From Patella vulgata (taxonomy: Eukaryota > Mollusca > Gastropoda > Patellidae), in assembly GCF_932274485.2 (NCBI RefSeq), contig NC_065882.2, forward strand, positions 37,666,593 to 37,730,592: DNA of 64,000 nt, written 5' to 3'. Positions 1 to 10,909 of the stretch are shown in pieces. The position numbers and the translations under genes were made by a program. The notes below the pieces were generated by a model, which did not search any database, was not told where the DNA came from, and saw nothing but the letters and a program-made list of their open reading frames with translations. Numbering within the stretch: position 1 is the first letter of the stretch; each line of letters begins with the position of its first letter.

Positions 1-144
1 AAGCTTTTCTGCAGTCGTGACTGCTGGAAGCGTTTGTAGTTCAGATGCCTGTTCTTATGATTGGCTTGTTTCTGACTCGTCGGTCCCTTCCTTTTCCTTG
101 GAAGTTCGTGTTCATTCTGAAATGGTGATGATTTATTTTCACAT

Positions 145-720
145 TTCAAGACGCGATAGAATTTTCCGCATTGCCTAGGTGCGATTTATGGAAAACATGT
201 GGCTATAAAGAAACCAGCAGGTTCAGGGTCCTACTATTTCAATTACAATCAGTTCTGTAGCGTTGTGCTCATGGCAGTGGTTAACGCAAACTACGAATTC
301 ATCATGGTCGACGCTGGTATAAATGGTCGTGTTTCTGATGGAGGAGTGAACAGCCATACGAAATTCGAAATGATGTACGAGGGACGAGAACTGGGAACCT
401 TTGCACCAGGGTGATACTATAGATCTACCGTATGTTTTTGTGGCTGATGAAGTCTTTACGATGACTGAAAATATGATTAAACCATATGGTGATGTTGCAA
501 TGGATATTCAAAACAGAATATTCAACTATCGCCTAAGTTGATATCCTCGTTTCACGGTTTGGTGTTTTCCAAAGACAGATACAAGTCTCGCCAGAGAAAG
601 CAAGTAATATAACTATCGCATGCTGCTTTCTCCATAATTATTTGCGGAAGAAAAGTAGGAGGTATTTGGCTCATGGAAGTGTTGATTGGGAGGATGTAAA
701 CCACGAGGTTCATGCACACA
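145..720 (+). pseudogene. PIF/Harbinger transposase (DDE_4 / HARBI1-like) remnant
   Basis: Conceptual translation shows the conserved Harbinger core. The first block reads NFPHCLGAIYGKHV (about 160-200), followed by a KPAGSGSYYFNYNQF block, IMVDAG...GRVSDGG (about 300-350), VFVADEVF...ENMIKPY (about 430-490), RIFNYRLS (about 515-540) and, in another frame, ACCFLHNYLRKKS (about 620-660). In this family the first catalytic Asp sits in the GAIDGKH motif; here it is Tyr (GAIYGKH). The second Asp (SDGG) is present. The segment with the third acidic residue (VVENAFG in relatives) is missing between the RIFNYRLS and RFGVFQ blocks. An in-frame TAG lies at 157-159 and the frame changes near 414 and again near 545. 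It cannot encode an active enzyme. It faces a MADF-like fragment at 1310-1545, the usual second gene of such elements. Family assignment is from motifs alone but specific. Confidence 0.85.
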
Positions 721-1309
721 TAGCAGGCATACAGCGTTGAGAGTTCGCAAAGGGTGTGTTCACTGTCGAGGGCTGTACTGAACACTTTGTACAGATAGGC
801 TAGATGCATCTACGTGAACATAAATTAACTTTACTGAAAGTCCTTCTCCATCAATTCATAGCTTGGTGCCCCGCGGAAGCGAATACACTCTCGACCAGTC
901 AATGACGCTGGTATATTTTCTGGAAAGACCATGCATTCGACACGCGCGTCCCTGCAGGGTACCGGGTCTACTGATCGCGAGTTCCCGAGTATAGCCCAGC
1001 AATCTACAGCTGGCTCGCTCGAATCGAGGGCAGTTTTCAAAATGGTACTGCGGTAAGGCCGTTTGAAGTAGATGCTGGGGAATTGGCATGGTCATACATG
1101 TACAGCAAGATCGCCACACATACCGGCAGATTCTATATATTGAACCAAGGGACTCTGCGTTGGAGATTGGTAGGTATGCTGCTGTATAGTCTTTTAAGAT
1201 CCTTCAAGATCTTTTACTGAATTCTCCCTTGTGGTGAACTAATTGCTGGAATACAAGGTTGTATTCTTGAAATCGAAACGATTATGAATAAAAAAAATAC
1301 TCAAGCTCA
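721..1309. other. Middle of Harbinger remnant, no recognised gene
   Basis: This lies between the convergent transposase and MADF-like fragments, so it is probably the internal intergenic or 3'-UTR part of the same transposon. Short open frames on the minus strand (831-1040, 856-1119) overlap one another in different frames and resemble no family I know. Locally it is less AT-rich than its surroundings. Confidence 0.4.
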
Positions 1310-1545
1310 CGTTTGCTTCCGTTTCTACTTCAATTGAGCTCTTTGACTGGGACGGCATCTCCTAAGCAGCCAGGAATGTCGGTGCTTCGAAATACCACAG
1401 TGTAGGTTCGTATACTTAGTCACTTCCCGATCCAGATTTCATTGAGTCAGTAATCTTGTTCACATCATCTTTCGACGCATTGGGGTATCGTTCTTTGAAC
1501 TTGGCCAGTAACTTGGCATAACCATCATCTTTCTTGCTTCGATTG
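1310..1545 (-). pseudogene. MADF / Myb-SANT-like DNA-binding partner of Harbinger, fragment
   Basis: The minus-strand translation gives KKDDGYAKLLAKFKERYPNA then SKDDVNKITDSMKSGSGSD, a stop, and VYEPTLWYFEAPTFL. This matches the layout of MADF-domain proteins: a DGY..L...YKE..P.A..DDV.KKI block, then the SG.G.D..Y.P.LWYF segment. The stretch between KIT and DSMKSGSG is shorter than in the family, so part of the domain is deleted, and there are stops within the frame. Many animal PIF/Harbinger elements carry such a protein beside the transposase. The pairing with the transposase at 145-720, tail to tail, supports one decayed element. Broken and non-functional. Confidence 0.7.
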
Positions 1546-1557
1546 CTCTAATCGTCT

Positions 1558-2010
1558 GACTTCCGTAAGGCAATAGATTATGGGACGCTGAAAATCTAGA
1601 ATTTTCCTTTTTAGAGCCTATTCAGACGCTTTTATCACGAAAACTACTCTAAATTTGTTTCTTAAAAATCGGTTAATTAGGGTCCAAACGGTGGTTAAGG
1701 GTGTGAATGCAACTCTAAAGGGGTCAATATAGCATAAAGGGTCCAAAAAGGGTCCCAATCTTTGAAAAAAAAAGTCGACAATTCGCTATATGATTGATAA
1801 CGCTTGTAACGGTATAAGGGAGGTAACTACTCCTAACAAGATGGGTCAGACTAGCAATTATTTGCTAAATATCGTTAAATGACCGATATTTTGAGGAAAC
1901 AAACAAGAAAAGATTGGTACTCTGGCGAAAATCGAGATTTCTCCGTCGGGTGTCATTGAATCAAAACAACTAAATTATCGTTTGGTAGCTGATGTGGCTA
2001 GATGGATGTA
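1558..2010 (+). repeat. X-type repeat fragment
   Basis: It shares the order of recognisable phrases with the X repeats at 12.5-13.67 kb and 20.1-20.7 kb: CGCTGAAAATCTA, a 'GAGCCTATTCAGACGC' block, 'ATAAAGGGTCCAAAAAGGGTC', 'TATAAGGGAGGTAAC', then 'CTCCGTCGGGTGTCA' and 'CAAAACAACTAAA'. The terminal CTAG end is absent. Non-coding. Confidence 0.75.
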
Positions 2011-2087
2011 GAACACTATTAATTTTGCATATCTCGGTAGTGCCGGTTATTTTTAGATATATTTTTCACCCTCCTTTTACGGCATAT

Positions 2088-2265
2088 TATTTGCCTATCT
2101 GTATTGACAATTTCGTGTAGAATTGATGAAGAGGTAATGAATATCTCTGTCCTGCCTGATTTGGTGTCCGTCTCGTTTCTTTTTTGCCCTTTTGATTGCC
2201 TATCTGTATTGACACTTGGGTGTAGAATTGATGAAGAGGTATTGAATATCTACTTTCTGCCTGGG
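2088..2265. repeat. Two-copy tandem repeat, ~107 bp period
   Basis: The phrase TGCCTATCTGTATTGACA starts at about 2091 and again at about 2198. Each is followed by GTGTAGAATTGATGAAGAGG. The copies are slightly diverged. Open frames across them on both strands are by-products of the repeat. Confidence 0.8.
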
Positions 2266-2548
2266 TTGAGACTTTTATGGGGTAAGAATACAACAAGTCA
2301 AGAAGTGTTGTTTTGTTTTTGCACTAACACGGTCATGATATTCTATCCTCACTCCGATATAAATATCAGTGAACTGAAATTTTGGTGGTCAACCCTTATA
2401 CAAATTCAGTACTAAAACCCCTCCTGTACGTTGAAGATTAGGGGGTTGTGGGTGTCTGAGACTACGCGACTTGATGCAATTACAGACCCTTGTTATTTCA
2501 CGTGTATAATAGCTAATCGTGAAAATCGATTTCTTATACCGACTTGGC

Positions 2549-2893
2549 TGATGAAGAAATGTGGTTTAACATCCATCGACACAAAATAGGTCATTTTGGG
2601 CATAACTTATGGTTAAACTTCATTTCAATAATATGCTTGTGCGTTGGGGTCTTTAGCAGTGGGAGGAAACCAGATGACCCTATGACCTGGTCACGTACAG
2701 CAGTGTTCTGGAATCCACAGCACTTTGACTTCGTGACAGAAACTTTCGCAGTCGGAGGAAACCCCGGAGGTTGGACAGCCCTAGTCCTTGTCATGTAATA
2801 ATCTATGACACATCCACACCAATCGATTCAATGATAGACCTCATGATGGAATGCGGACGCGTTAACCATTTGGTCACCCATCCCCCACCTTTC
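2549..2893 (-). repeat. tRNA-derived SINE (type 1), inverted, with internal duplication
   Basis: Reading the minus strand, the head resembles a tRNA 5' half (GGGTGACCAAATGGTTAACGCG, box A-like). Then follow the CCGGGGTTTCCTCC block, GCTAAAGACCCC, and the 3' end GGATGTTAAACCACATTTC. It matches the intact copy at 33891-34166. The centre holds an extra segment in which the GGAGGAAACC motif occurs twice (about 2662 and 2755), so it is longer than the ~276-bp intact copy. Box B is degenerate. Confidence 0.75.
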
Positions 2894-3004
2894 CTTAAAA
2901 TATGTGACTGGCACTCCCACAGCTGCTTAGGTAGAAAATGGCATCAAAGTGGTGCACATTACCAGAAATACATGTAGATAAACAATTTAGAAAATTGTGG
3001 TATG

Positions 3005-3160
3005 AACGATTTTTGCCCGTACAGCAGCGTTATAGGGAACTTATTTAGTATTCCAATTGTTTTGGGTTGTGTTACGTGCAAACAAATGCGTAAATAGGAC
3101 CTAGGTTTCTCATCCCCTCTGACTATATGTTGTCCTTTGTCAGGTCATCCATCATCCTTA
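3005..3160 (-). repeat. SINE type 2 fragment
   Basis: The sequence TTTTTGCCCGTACAGCAGCG and the following ATTCCAATTG...TTACGTGCA, then TTTCTCATCCC, mirror the fuller type 2 copy at 13696-14031 (TTTTGCCCGGACAGCGGC, ATTCCAACTGCC, TTACGTGCACGCC). Diverged and truncated. Confidence 0.6.
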
Positions 3161-3179
3161 CACTTTTCACAAGAGAATG

Positions 3180-3650
3180 GGGATTGACTATTAGACCTAG
3201 AGGTTAGCGAGTTGTGGTCTAGGGTGTGCATCCAAATGTAAAAGACTTGAAATGATATAAATGGTCCAAAAAGAGCCCCAAACTTTGAAAAAAATTGAAA
3301 AATCGTTAAATTACTGAAAATGTTCTTTTATTTTTATTTTTGTTCAAAAATGTTCTATGCATGTTTCTGAATCTTCTGGTACAGGAAGTTTAATGCCAAC
3401 GCCACATTTTAAAAATATCCCGAAATTGGTACGTAAACCGCACGTAGTCGATAAGATATCGGATATTTTGAAAAAATGCATAAAAATGAAGATTTATGCC
3501 AAAAACGCGATTTCTCCGATGGATATTACCAGATCAAAAGGGCTAAAGTATTGTTCGATAGCCCAGTGAATGGACTTTCGTATGCTTTCTTTGGGTCTGT
3601 TGCCTGAAAGCCGATTCAGTGCTGCCATGCAGGTCCAATTAGGCTTTCTT
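3180..3650 (+). repeat. X-type repeat fragment with degenerate 3' end
   Basis: It carries the X phrases 'GTGGTCTAGGGTGTG', 'AAATGGTCCAAAAAGAGCC', 'TTCTGGTACAGGAAGTT' and the terminal block 'CTGAAAGCCGATTCAGTGCTGCCATGCAGGTCCAATT'-like (written here only in part), in which the usual CTAG has become CCAA. It joins directly to the GCTTTCA/TGAAAGC palindrome cluster that follows. Confidence 0.7.
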
Positions 3651-3800
3651 TCGTCTGAAAGCCTATTGAGATTACTAAAATTATTATTAGGCTTTCAGAC
3701 CTATTGAAATTACTAAAATTATTAGGCTTTCACCTTCGGTGAAAGGCTATTGTTATTACTAAGATTAATTAAGCTTTCATATTACATATGAAAGCTTATT
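3650..3800. repeat. Cluster of GCTTTC...GAAAGC hairpins
   Basis: Four short palindromes of the form GGCTTTC-loop-GAAAGCC or AAGCTTTCATA...TATGAAAGCTT lie in tandem, separated by ATTACTAAAATTATTA spacers. The same modules recur at 14036-14130, 20700-20750, 26880-26960 and 43600-43625. These are repeat-end modules, not terminators. Confidence 0.75.
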
Positions 3801-4560
3801 GTTTCTGTTAAGACTATTATTGTTATTTTTTTTTTGTGTTTTGTCCACAAATCGGATTTCTCAGAATCTAACCATAGGATCGTTCTGAAACTTTTACCTA
3901 TCCCCCCAAAAATGGGTGGTGGCTGTTGATTAAATATATTTTCAAAACGTTTTACGAATCCGAAATCACCGAATTTTACGAAGGAATGCATTTGACCTAC
4001 AATGCTGTAACTTTGTGACTATTTGACCTATTTTACTAATTCTTTTTTCTTTGAGTATCTTGAAACATTTACTTCAAATCTGCAATTTCGGATTTTGGCA
4101 TTTCGAAAATTCGTCGCTGTCATTTCGAACCGGAAGTTATTACCAATTTGACAACTTCTTTAATAGTTGTCCGATTTTCGTGAAATTTAGAATGTTAGTA
4201 GATCTTGCCAATGCGACTTCAATGATGTCCTTGGAAATTTTCTAAATTATCTCCCCTTGGTGAAATTAAGGATCAAAGTTTTCAAAAAAATCGTCAAAAT
4301 ATAGGTCAGAATGACCTAAAAAAAAAATTTGTCACTAGACAAGTAATTACTGATTCGTACACAAAATATGGAGGTTGTCGATCGAACCGGAAGTGCCACC
4401 ATCTTTAAACGTGAAAAATCAAAAAGGCTTTTTTGCTATTTTACTTACAGACTCGGGCGTCATATTTTCGGAATTCTGGAAGGAATGCCTAAAAATCTAT
4501 CGGATCAGAATTTTGATTTCGGTCACGTGATGGTCACCATTTTGAATTGAAAATGAAAAA
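3771..4560 (+). repeat. Z-type repeat, copy 1
   Basis: It opens with AAGCTTTCATATTACATATG, then GAAAGCTTATTGTTTCTGTT, T-rich DNA, 'CGGATTTCTCAGAATCTAACC', 'CCAAAAATGGGTGGTGGC' and 'TTTTCAAAACGTTTTACGAA', and ends near 'CACCATTTTGAATTGAAAATG'. The same order recurs at 14100-14900 and, reversed, at 42960-43590 and 44180-44720. Two ACCGGAAGT words lie inside (4129, 4386). Non-coding. Confidence 0.75.
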
Positions 4561-7410
4561 TAGAAGCAATTTGAAGGGCCGGGACTTTGGAACACAAGAA
4601 CTCTCCTTCTAATTAAGCTAGAATGTTCAAACTTGGTGTAGGCGTTCACTAGGTCAATGTCATGATTGAGTTCAAAGATGAGCATTTTTTGCTTAGGGTA
4701 AGCAGAGATAAGCAAGCTGATTTGTTGATTCTTTAGGGCACGATGACATTGGTTATAATGAATGGAGGGCGATGAAACTCTTGTCAATCGAGAGGCTAAT
4801 AGCTGGCCTGTTGTGTGAAATCATTGTATCATTTTTTGAAAATGTCCGGGGTAGCCGAAAAAAGGAGATCGAAATCCAAAGAGTCGTATTTTTACGATTT
4901 GGGGCATTTTTAGAGGTCGTGTAAAGTAAAATAAAGCATGCATATACATATATTATTAATATTAAATATATCATATAAAAAACTAAACAATGAATCAGCT
5001 GTCATTGACAGATTTTATATTATAAGCATGGTCAGTGGAAGGTCAGCGTATTGTCTAACTTGAACTCACTGACTCCGTAACATTATTGTGGGTATGGTAT
5101 AAGCTGAATTTGATGAGATGCACATATCTCGTATGACTATTTGGTACTTACAGTGTTAGACTTTGTCGTAACGTTACGGTCTCCATTCATGAAATCGTCG
5201 TTGGGGCTATAATACGATTTTGAATCAAGTTATTTATCACTGAGGGACTCAAAATTAGGTTTGATGTAGCTCTGCTCATTTACAGTGGCGAATTTAACGG
5301 GCTCATGGGTTCCAGCTCCCTCCTCTAGAAATTTCACAGCACCCACATGGATTGTGGCTAATTTTGTGGCAGAATTTTATTTTTCTGGGGGAGGTATTTC
5401 TAAATGGCTCCGACACAAGTGCCTGAAATGCCATGAAATCACGTTTTCGGCCTCCAATTAAAATTTCTTAGCGGGAGAACCCCCTGACCCGACCCCCTTG
5501 CGGGGCTTCACGGTCGGTATCAGCCCCCCTCCCCACCACCATGGTTAATCCGGCGTTGATGTTCCCTCTTGTGCAGCTGCAAAAGAATGTACAAGTTCAT
5601 TGCCTCATTGTCAAAGATCCCACTTTTCTACCCCAGTTCGGGTAATGAGGTCGAGCGTATATTGTATAGGGGATATTAAACAAGCAAACAGTATGGCTGA
5701 TGTCTCCCGCCAAAACCCCAAAGTAAAAGATGACACATTAATTAATCGCACTTTCATATTTTTTTCAAAAGTATCGAGCAATCAAACTATACTGTAAATT
5801 TCATCACTCTCTGTCAGATAGAAATCAAGGTTATCTTGTCCCAAAGCATCGACCAATGAAATTGCCAAGCTGTAGCTCAAAATGTTCAGTCAAGACCTGA
5901 TGAACATCTACACCAAGTTTAAACATTCTAGCTCAATTAAAAGCTGGGTTGTTATGTTCCAGTACTTCATTATAACCAAAGTTATCATACCCCAAAGCAT
6001 CAACCAATTCAAAGTCCCGGCCAATCAAGTTGCTTTGCTTATCCTGACTAAGAGAATGCTCATTGTCGAACTTGGTCAAGGTAATATGGTCAAGGTACTA
6101 ATGTAATGAAACTATACACAAAGTTTCATCAAATTGCTTATCTCTGCTTACCCATTTTAATAGTCCCCTGCCAATCGAAAAGCCCCCCGACCCACCCACT
6201 CCACTCCCGTGTAATACATTAGGTTATAATTGTGTTACAAACGTATCACAAGGAGCATTTGAATATTCTCTCTGAGGCATCTGATACCACTTGTCATTGA
6301 GGTGTTCACACAGCCAACTCATTTTTGTTTGTTTGTGTTATCTTTATTCAGTATAAATCAACTAATACAAATGAAAAAAAGTACTTGGTTTAATGAGATT
6401 ATCTTTTGAGAGTTGGTCATACAGGTATCACTAATCATAATTGCTCTTAACTTCAAATATATACACGATTATGTGTATTCTAAATATCAAATAAAACAAT
6501 GATGATTTCTTTACAATAGCAGTACAACAAATTTATTCGCAATATTTTCCTTTGATCAGTTGATCAAAAACCTGATTATATTTACAATATATTCTAGGTC
6601 TTTACTCTTTATTCCATTGGTTCAAAATATGATAAAAGAGGCTTATCAAAAAGTTTATATCATGTAGTCTTATATAACAAATAGAACAATGACATACAAG
6701 ATGTTTCAAATCATAATCTATTTGCATTATTTATTTCAATAATTTGACCTGTGATATTCATGTATAAAGCAAAATAGTAAAAATTGAATTTCATTCACTT
6801 TTATGTATAATATAGTATTAAACCGGTTAATTATTGTATACAACATTTATTTAATTTCATAGCAACATTTTATACTATTGTATTCATTGTAGTTTTTTGT
6901 CATTATTAGCCCAGTCCGTGCATAGCATTATGATGTGAAATCCCATTTCATTTCAATTATAATAGTCTTCATCTAGAAACAATATTACTATTTATATTGG
7001 TATGTTACTACCAAGATATAAATTAGCAAAAGTATGTATAAATTAATAAAGTTCTCTTTAGTATCTTTCATGAATAGTCAATTGTTCAATACCATTATTT
7101 CTCTTCACCTCATGCAAATAAATTGAAATGGGATTTAATGTTCAACTGTTTTACTTCACAACTTACATAAATCATTTGGTGATAAAGAAACATACATTTC
7201 TAGTATTTTTTTAACATAGTGTACTATACTATGCATCATTATATAGAAGACATATGAATGAATAAACAAAAATATGGCAAAATGAACAACATGAGAATGA
7301 TTGTAGAAGTATAAGAACAAAGCAATTGTTTAATATTAAAAATATTTGATTTTCTTCTATTTTAAAGTTACATCCTTTACATTTGTATTTATACATTGTA
7401 TGCAAAACAT
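4561..7410. other. Unassigned AT-rich DNA with scattered old repeat phrases
   Basis: At 4580-4760 and 5880-6110 there are related phrases in inverted order (for example 'CTAGAATGTTCAAACTTGGTG' against 'CACCAAGTTTAAACATTCTAG'). A third relative is at 32760-32920. At 5290-5560 is a GC-rich block (CCCCCTGACCCGACCCCC...). From about 6200 to 7410 I see only very AT-rich DNA with no gene, RNA or clear repeat. Confidence 0.5.
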
Positions 7411-7413
7411 AAT

Positions 7414-7484
7414 TAGAGAGAAATGGGTTTAACGTCCACTCAACACAAACAAGGTCATTTCGGGACTAACATATGGTTTAATAG
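7414..7484 (-). repeat. SINE type 1, 3'-end fragment
   Basis: GAAATGGGTTTAACGTCCAC followed by CAACACAAACAAGGTCATTTCGG and GACTAACATATGGTTTAA is the reversed last ~70 bp of the type 1 SINE at 33891-34166. This is a severely 5'-truncated insertion. Confidence 0.8.
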
Positions 7485-8500
7485 TTCACAGCTACATGTA
7501 CAGTTGTAAAAATACTGTAGTGGCTAATTGAAAGGGAATATGTATGTGGGTTTAGAATGTTTATCTTAGTGGAAAAAAATCATGTGGTTCAATGCTTATA
7601 AAGTGCTACTGATCTCCATTATTTCAAAAGCATATCACTCAACTACTGTCAAACATATCCCCTGGCTAGAATATGCTACAAATCGACTCTAGCATGTTCC
7701 ATACAAGCGATAATTTCTGAGCAAACATCCAACAACCAACCCTAACAGGCCCTTGAGATCCAACAAACAAAATAATTATTGGGCTTGTTTGCCCACACCT
7801 GGTCTTATGATTCATACAAGATCTGATAGTCTATCAATTACAGGCATTTGACAGAAAGGGAGATAATTCTTTTTTACCGTTAATGGATTTCCACAATTCT
7901 TTATTCACCCATGACATTTGTGTTTTGAGCATTTTTATTTACATCAAAATCTGTCCAATAAACTGTTCATTGCCAAGGATGAAGGCATGAGGTGTTTTAC
8001 CAACTATTTAATTTTATGTCAACTTCAGAATTGTTAGTACACAAATAGCATTTATTTGACAATTTTGACGAATTTCATCTGGCCCTAAATCAATAAATTG
8101 CAAACATTTTGCTTGGAACTCCCAGATTTTGTCTTCCTGGCATCATAAGCTTTCCAAAAATGTATAGTTTTTCTTTTATGGAAGACCGTGTAGCGGAGTT
8201 GTGTTTCTAAGCTAGCTAGAAATTTTGGCTGCAGGCCTACACCTCCCAAGCTAAATTTCCCTCATGTCATCCTGTATAGCAAAGGCATATGCCTGTCTTA
8301 ATTAACCCAGTACTAAACACAATTTACTTGTTTAATTTTTCCAGCATTTTTCAGGATAGCTGATGGGATGCGGGTCAAGTTATGCCACTTGTCTATTTAA
8401 TTATTTACCAGTGAAAAATCGAATTAACTTCACCAAATTTTTACTCATTATAATGATTTTTTTTTTCTGTTCATATTATTTCTATGACATGTGACAGTGA
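7485..8500. other. AT-rich DNA, nothing recognised
   Basis: There is no open frame of note and no RNA gene. I recognised no repeat beyond simple A/T runs. Confidence 0.5.
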
Positions 8501-8504
8501 CTGT

Positions 8505-9630
8505 GAATATGAAAGCTTTAATATCTGCTTAGCAGATCTAGTATTATTATTATTTTTTTTATTGGGGGAAGCTAGATCTCAGCAACTATAAGAGATAGAG
8601 GTTTGAAATTTGATTTTCTGTCGGAAAAGTGGTGTGCAGCTAATTCTCAATGGATTATTCAGATATTTACATTTTTGGATAGCTGGAGACATTTCTGAGC
8701 AGATAGCAGTTCAAAACTGTGGAAATTAGAAACTTTGTCGCTTTAATTTTTTTGCTGAAAAATGGAAAATTTTCAAAATTTTCTAAAATTTTTATTTTTG
8801 GGAATTTTGAAATTTCAGTTATATTTTTGGATAGCTGACATCAATCCGATTCCAACAATATAAGTTTTGTTCTGAAATGTTGACTTTGATTTTTCACTTT
8901 TTTTCGCATTTTGATCAAATCGTAGAGTTCTTATTTTTTTAAAACGGCTCCAACGATTTTTCTGAAACTTCAGGAATATGAAGTCGAAGGACCAGACCAG
9001 TCCATGAACTATAAATGAAAATCCCCTAATCACCGGAAGTAGTCAAGAAAGGTATCCAAACTTTGACAAAATTGTGAAAAATGGGCGTCTGTGCGGAAAA
9101 TGCGATGTATCAACAGTGTTCTTGTCGTTTAGTTAAAGTTTTATATCGTTTAATAGCCAATTGAATTGTCTATCAGATGGTACTTCAGCGACAAGTTTCT
9201 ATCAAAAACTAAAAAAGTTATATGACCTTGAAAAGTAAGGTATTTTGCGATTTCGAGCAACTTTAGACGCATGTTTCTCGGAAACGCCCACAACGATTTT
9301 TTTAAAACTTTCTAAATCGAGAGATAAATGGGTACTCTGTTGTGTGAAACCACTGTATCATTTTTTGAAATGTCAGGGGTAGCCGAAAAATGAGATCGAA
9401 AATCGAAAACGTCGTATTTTTACGATTTGGAGCATTTTTAGAGGTCTATTTCTCGAAAAGTCAACATAATATTTTTTTGGAACTTCTTCTACAGAGAGGC
9501 CTATCAGTAGTGTTATATATAAAACCATTCTACAACAGTTCCAAATTTCAGGAGTAGCAGAACAAAGGCATCGAAAATTGAACACGGCACCTTTCATTGT
9601 TATGCGAAACATAAGAGGGGATACAATCTG
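8505..9630 (+). repeat. Repeat junction (hairpin-CTAG-TTA) followed by X/Z-like phrases
   Basis: It starts with TATGAAAGCTTTAATATCTG, a perfect hairpin ATCTGC-TTA-GCAGAT (8523-8537), CTAG (8538-8541) and TATTATTATTATT. Downstream run the family's phrases: 'GGCTCCAACGATTTTTCTGA', ACCGGAAGT at 9032, 'TCTCGGAAACGCCCACAACG', and two related blocks about 150 bp apart ending in 'GGAGCATTTTTAGAGG'. Open frames here (for example 8815-9033) come from the repeat and resemble no protein. Confidence 0.65.
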
Positions 9631-10120
9631 TACGTTTTGTCAACGTATAGAGCCAATTCAAGAGTGCTTTTATCAGTGATGATATTTGAACTAAAATTAT
9701 TTCAACTATGAGTGTTTTCTTCTATCCAAAATATTGGTATAGTGACCCTGTAACAGAAATAGTTTATAGCTGTGTGTAATAATTAGTCTTTGAATTAATA
9801 TTGTTGCTTCTTTGTCAAAATTATATTATACCGGTAATCATCTGGATAGAAATCGACGGCTCGCGCTGTTTATAAGAAAGTCCAATTTGTTAAGCAGTTG
9901 CAGTAGTATCGTACAGTAGTATCGAATATTGTACCTCTGATAAAAGTCGTGACGCTGTTTGAGCATGGACTCTATCTGTAATTAATATTAAAATTTTATT
10001 AGTGACGTCAAATGTTTAACGTGCACGAAACCAGAAAATTGGCGATATTGCATTGAATATTCAATCAATTTTTGAACCAGTTACATATTTGAGTAGCTGA
10101 CATGAACGCGATTCCGAAGT
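9631..10120. other. Unassigned AT-rich DNA
   Basis: No gene or repeat recognised, apart from a short X-like phrase (AGCTGACATGAACGCGATTCC) near 10095. Confidence 0.45.
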
Positions 10121-10200
10121 CCCGTGTACACATTGGTGTGGCCGTAAAAGATCCCTTGGCGGTAGGAATTTTATATAAAAGAAGACTAGCGCCGCTGTAC
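10121..10200 (+). repeat. SINE type 2 fragment
   Basis: GTGTACACATTGGTGTGGCCG then TAAAAGATCCCTTGGCGG and GCGCCGCTGTACG match the middle of the type 2 SINE in forward orientation. It abuts the reversed type 1 SINE that starts at about 10211. Confidence 0.7.
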
Positions 10201-10210
10201 GAGCATGTTT

Positions 10211-10420
10211 AGAGGTCATTTCGGGACTAACATACGGTTCATTATTTTTTATTTCAATAATTCGCTTGTGCGTAGGGGTCATTAGCAGTGGGAGGAAACC
10301 GGAGGACCCGGAGCAAAACCACGAGGTTGGACAGGCGACCCTACTCCTTGACACGTACAACCGGGGAATCGAAACCCCGCCAGTTGGCTCAATGACAGAC
10401 CGTATGATACAGCGCAGTCC
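10211..10420 (-). repeat. SINE type 1, 5'-truncated
   Basis: Reversed, it reads box B-like GGGGTTTCGATTCCCCGG, then GTACGTGTCAAGGAGTAGGG, CCTCCGGTTTCCTCCCAC, GCTAATGACCCC and CGAAATGACCT. Box A and the extreme 3' tail are missing. It agrees closely with the intact copy at 33891-34166. Confidence 0.85.
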
Positions 10421-10421
10421 C

Positions 10422-10592
10422 AAAGGCTAGCCTACCGTGCAAATTCCAGCCAGCATAATGAATATATATATAAGAAACATTTATTCCTACTGGCGATTTA
10501 CAAACAGTCCCCAAGGCTAGCTTACCTTGTAATTTCCAGACAGCATAATGTATCTATATAAGAGACATTTATTCCTACTGGCGATTTACAAA
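10422..10592. repeat. Two-copy tandem repeat (~78 bp)
   Basis: A CAAAGGCTAGCCTACC...CATTTATTCCTACTGGCGAT unit is followed by a second, slightly changed copy (CCAAGGCTAGCTTACC...). Confidence 0.85.
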
Positions 10593-10673
10593 TATTGCAT
10601 GAAGAAATTAAATTCATAAGAACAGAAACACGACTAATGCACAGTATCATATTGATTATAAAAGTACAATGTA

Positions 10674-10899
10674 TATTTTGGTTACACTATATATGTCACA
10701 AAACAACAATCATTAGATAATAATAATTATTTACTAATTATATAAATCATTTTAAGAGGTAGGAGTTATCCGTTGTTTAATTTAACTATTTTGGTTACAC
10801 TATATATGTCACAAAACAACAATCATTAGATAATAATAATTATTTACTAATTATATAAATCATTTTAAGAGGTAGGAGTTATCCGTTGTTTAATTTAAC
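10674..10899. repeat. Exact 113-bp tandem duplication
   Basis: The block beginning TATTTTGGTTACACTATATA (10674) recurs at 10787 with no difference that I can see, both ending in GTTGTTTAATTTAAC. The exact match implies a very recent event. Confidence 0.95.
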
Positions 10900-10909
10900 A
10901 GTTATATAA

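Noticed and set aside
3650-3800. GCTTTC/GAAAGC hairpins as transcription terminators or small-RNA precursors
   Set aside because: The same hairpins occur at several repeat ends throughout the window, so they are repeat-end modules.
5460-5560. GC-rich CCCCCTGACCCGACCCCC stretch as a CpG island or promoter
   Set aside because: It is short, composed of C-runs more than CpG, has no gene next to it, and resembles another repeat block near 61790.
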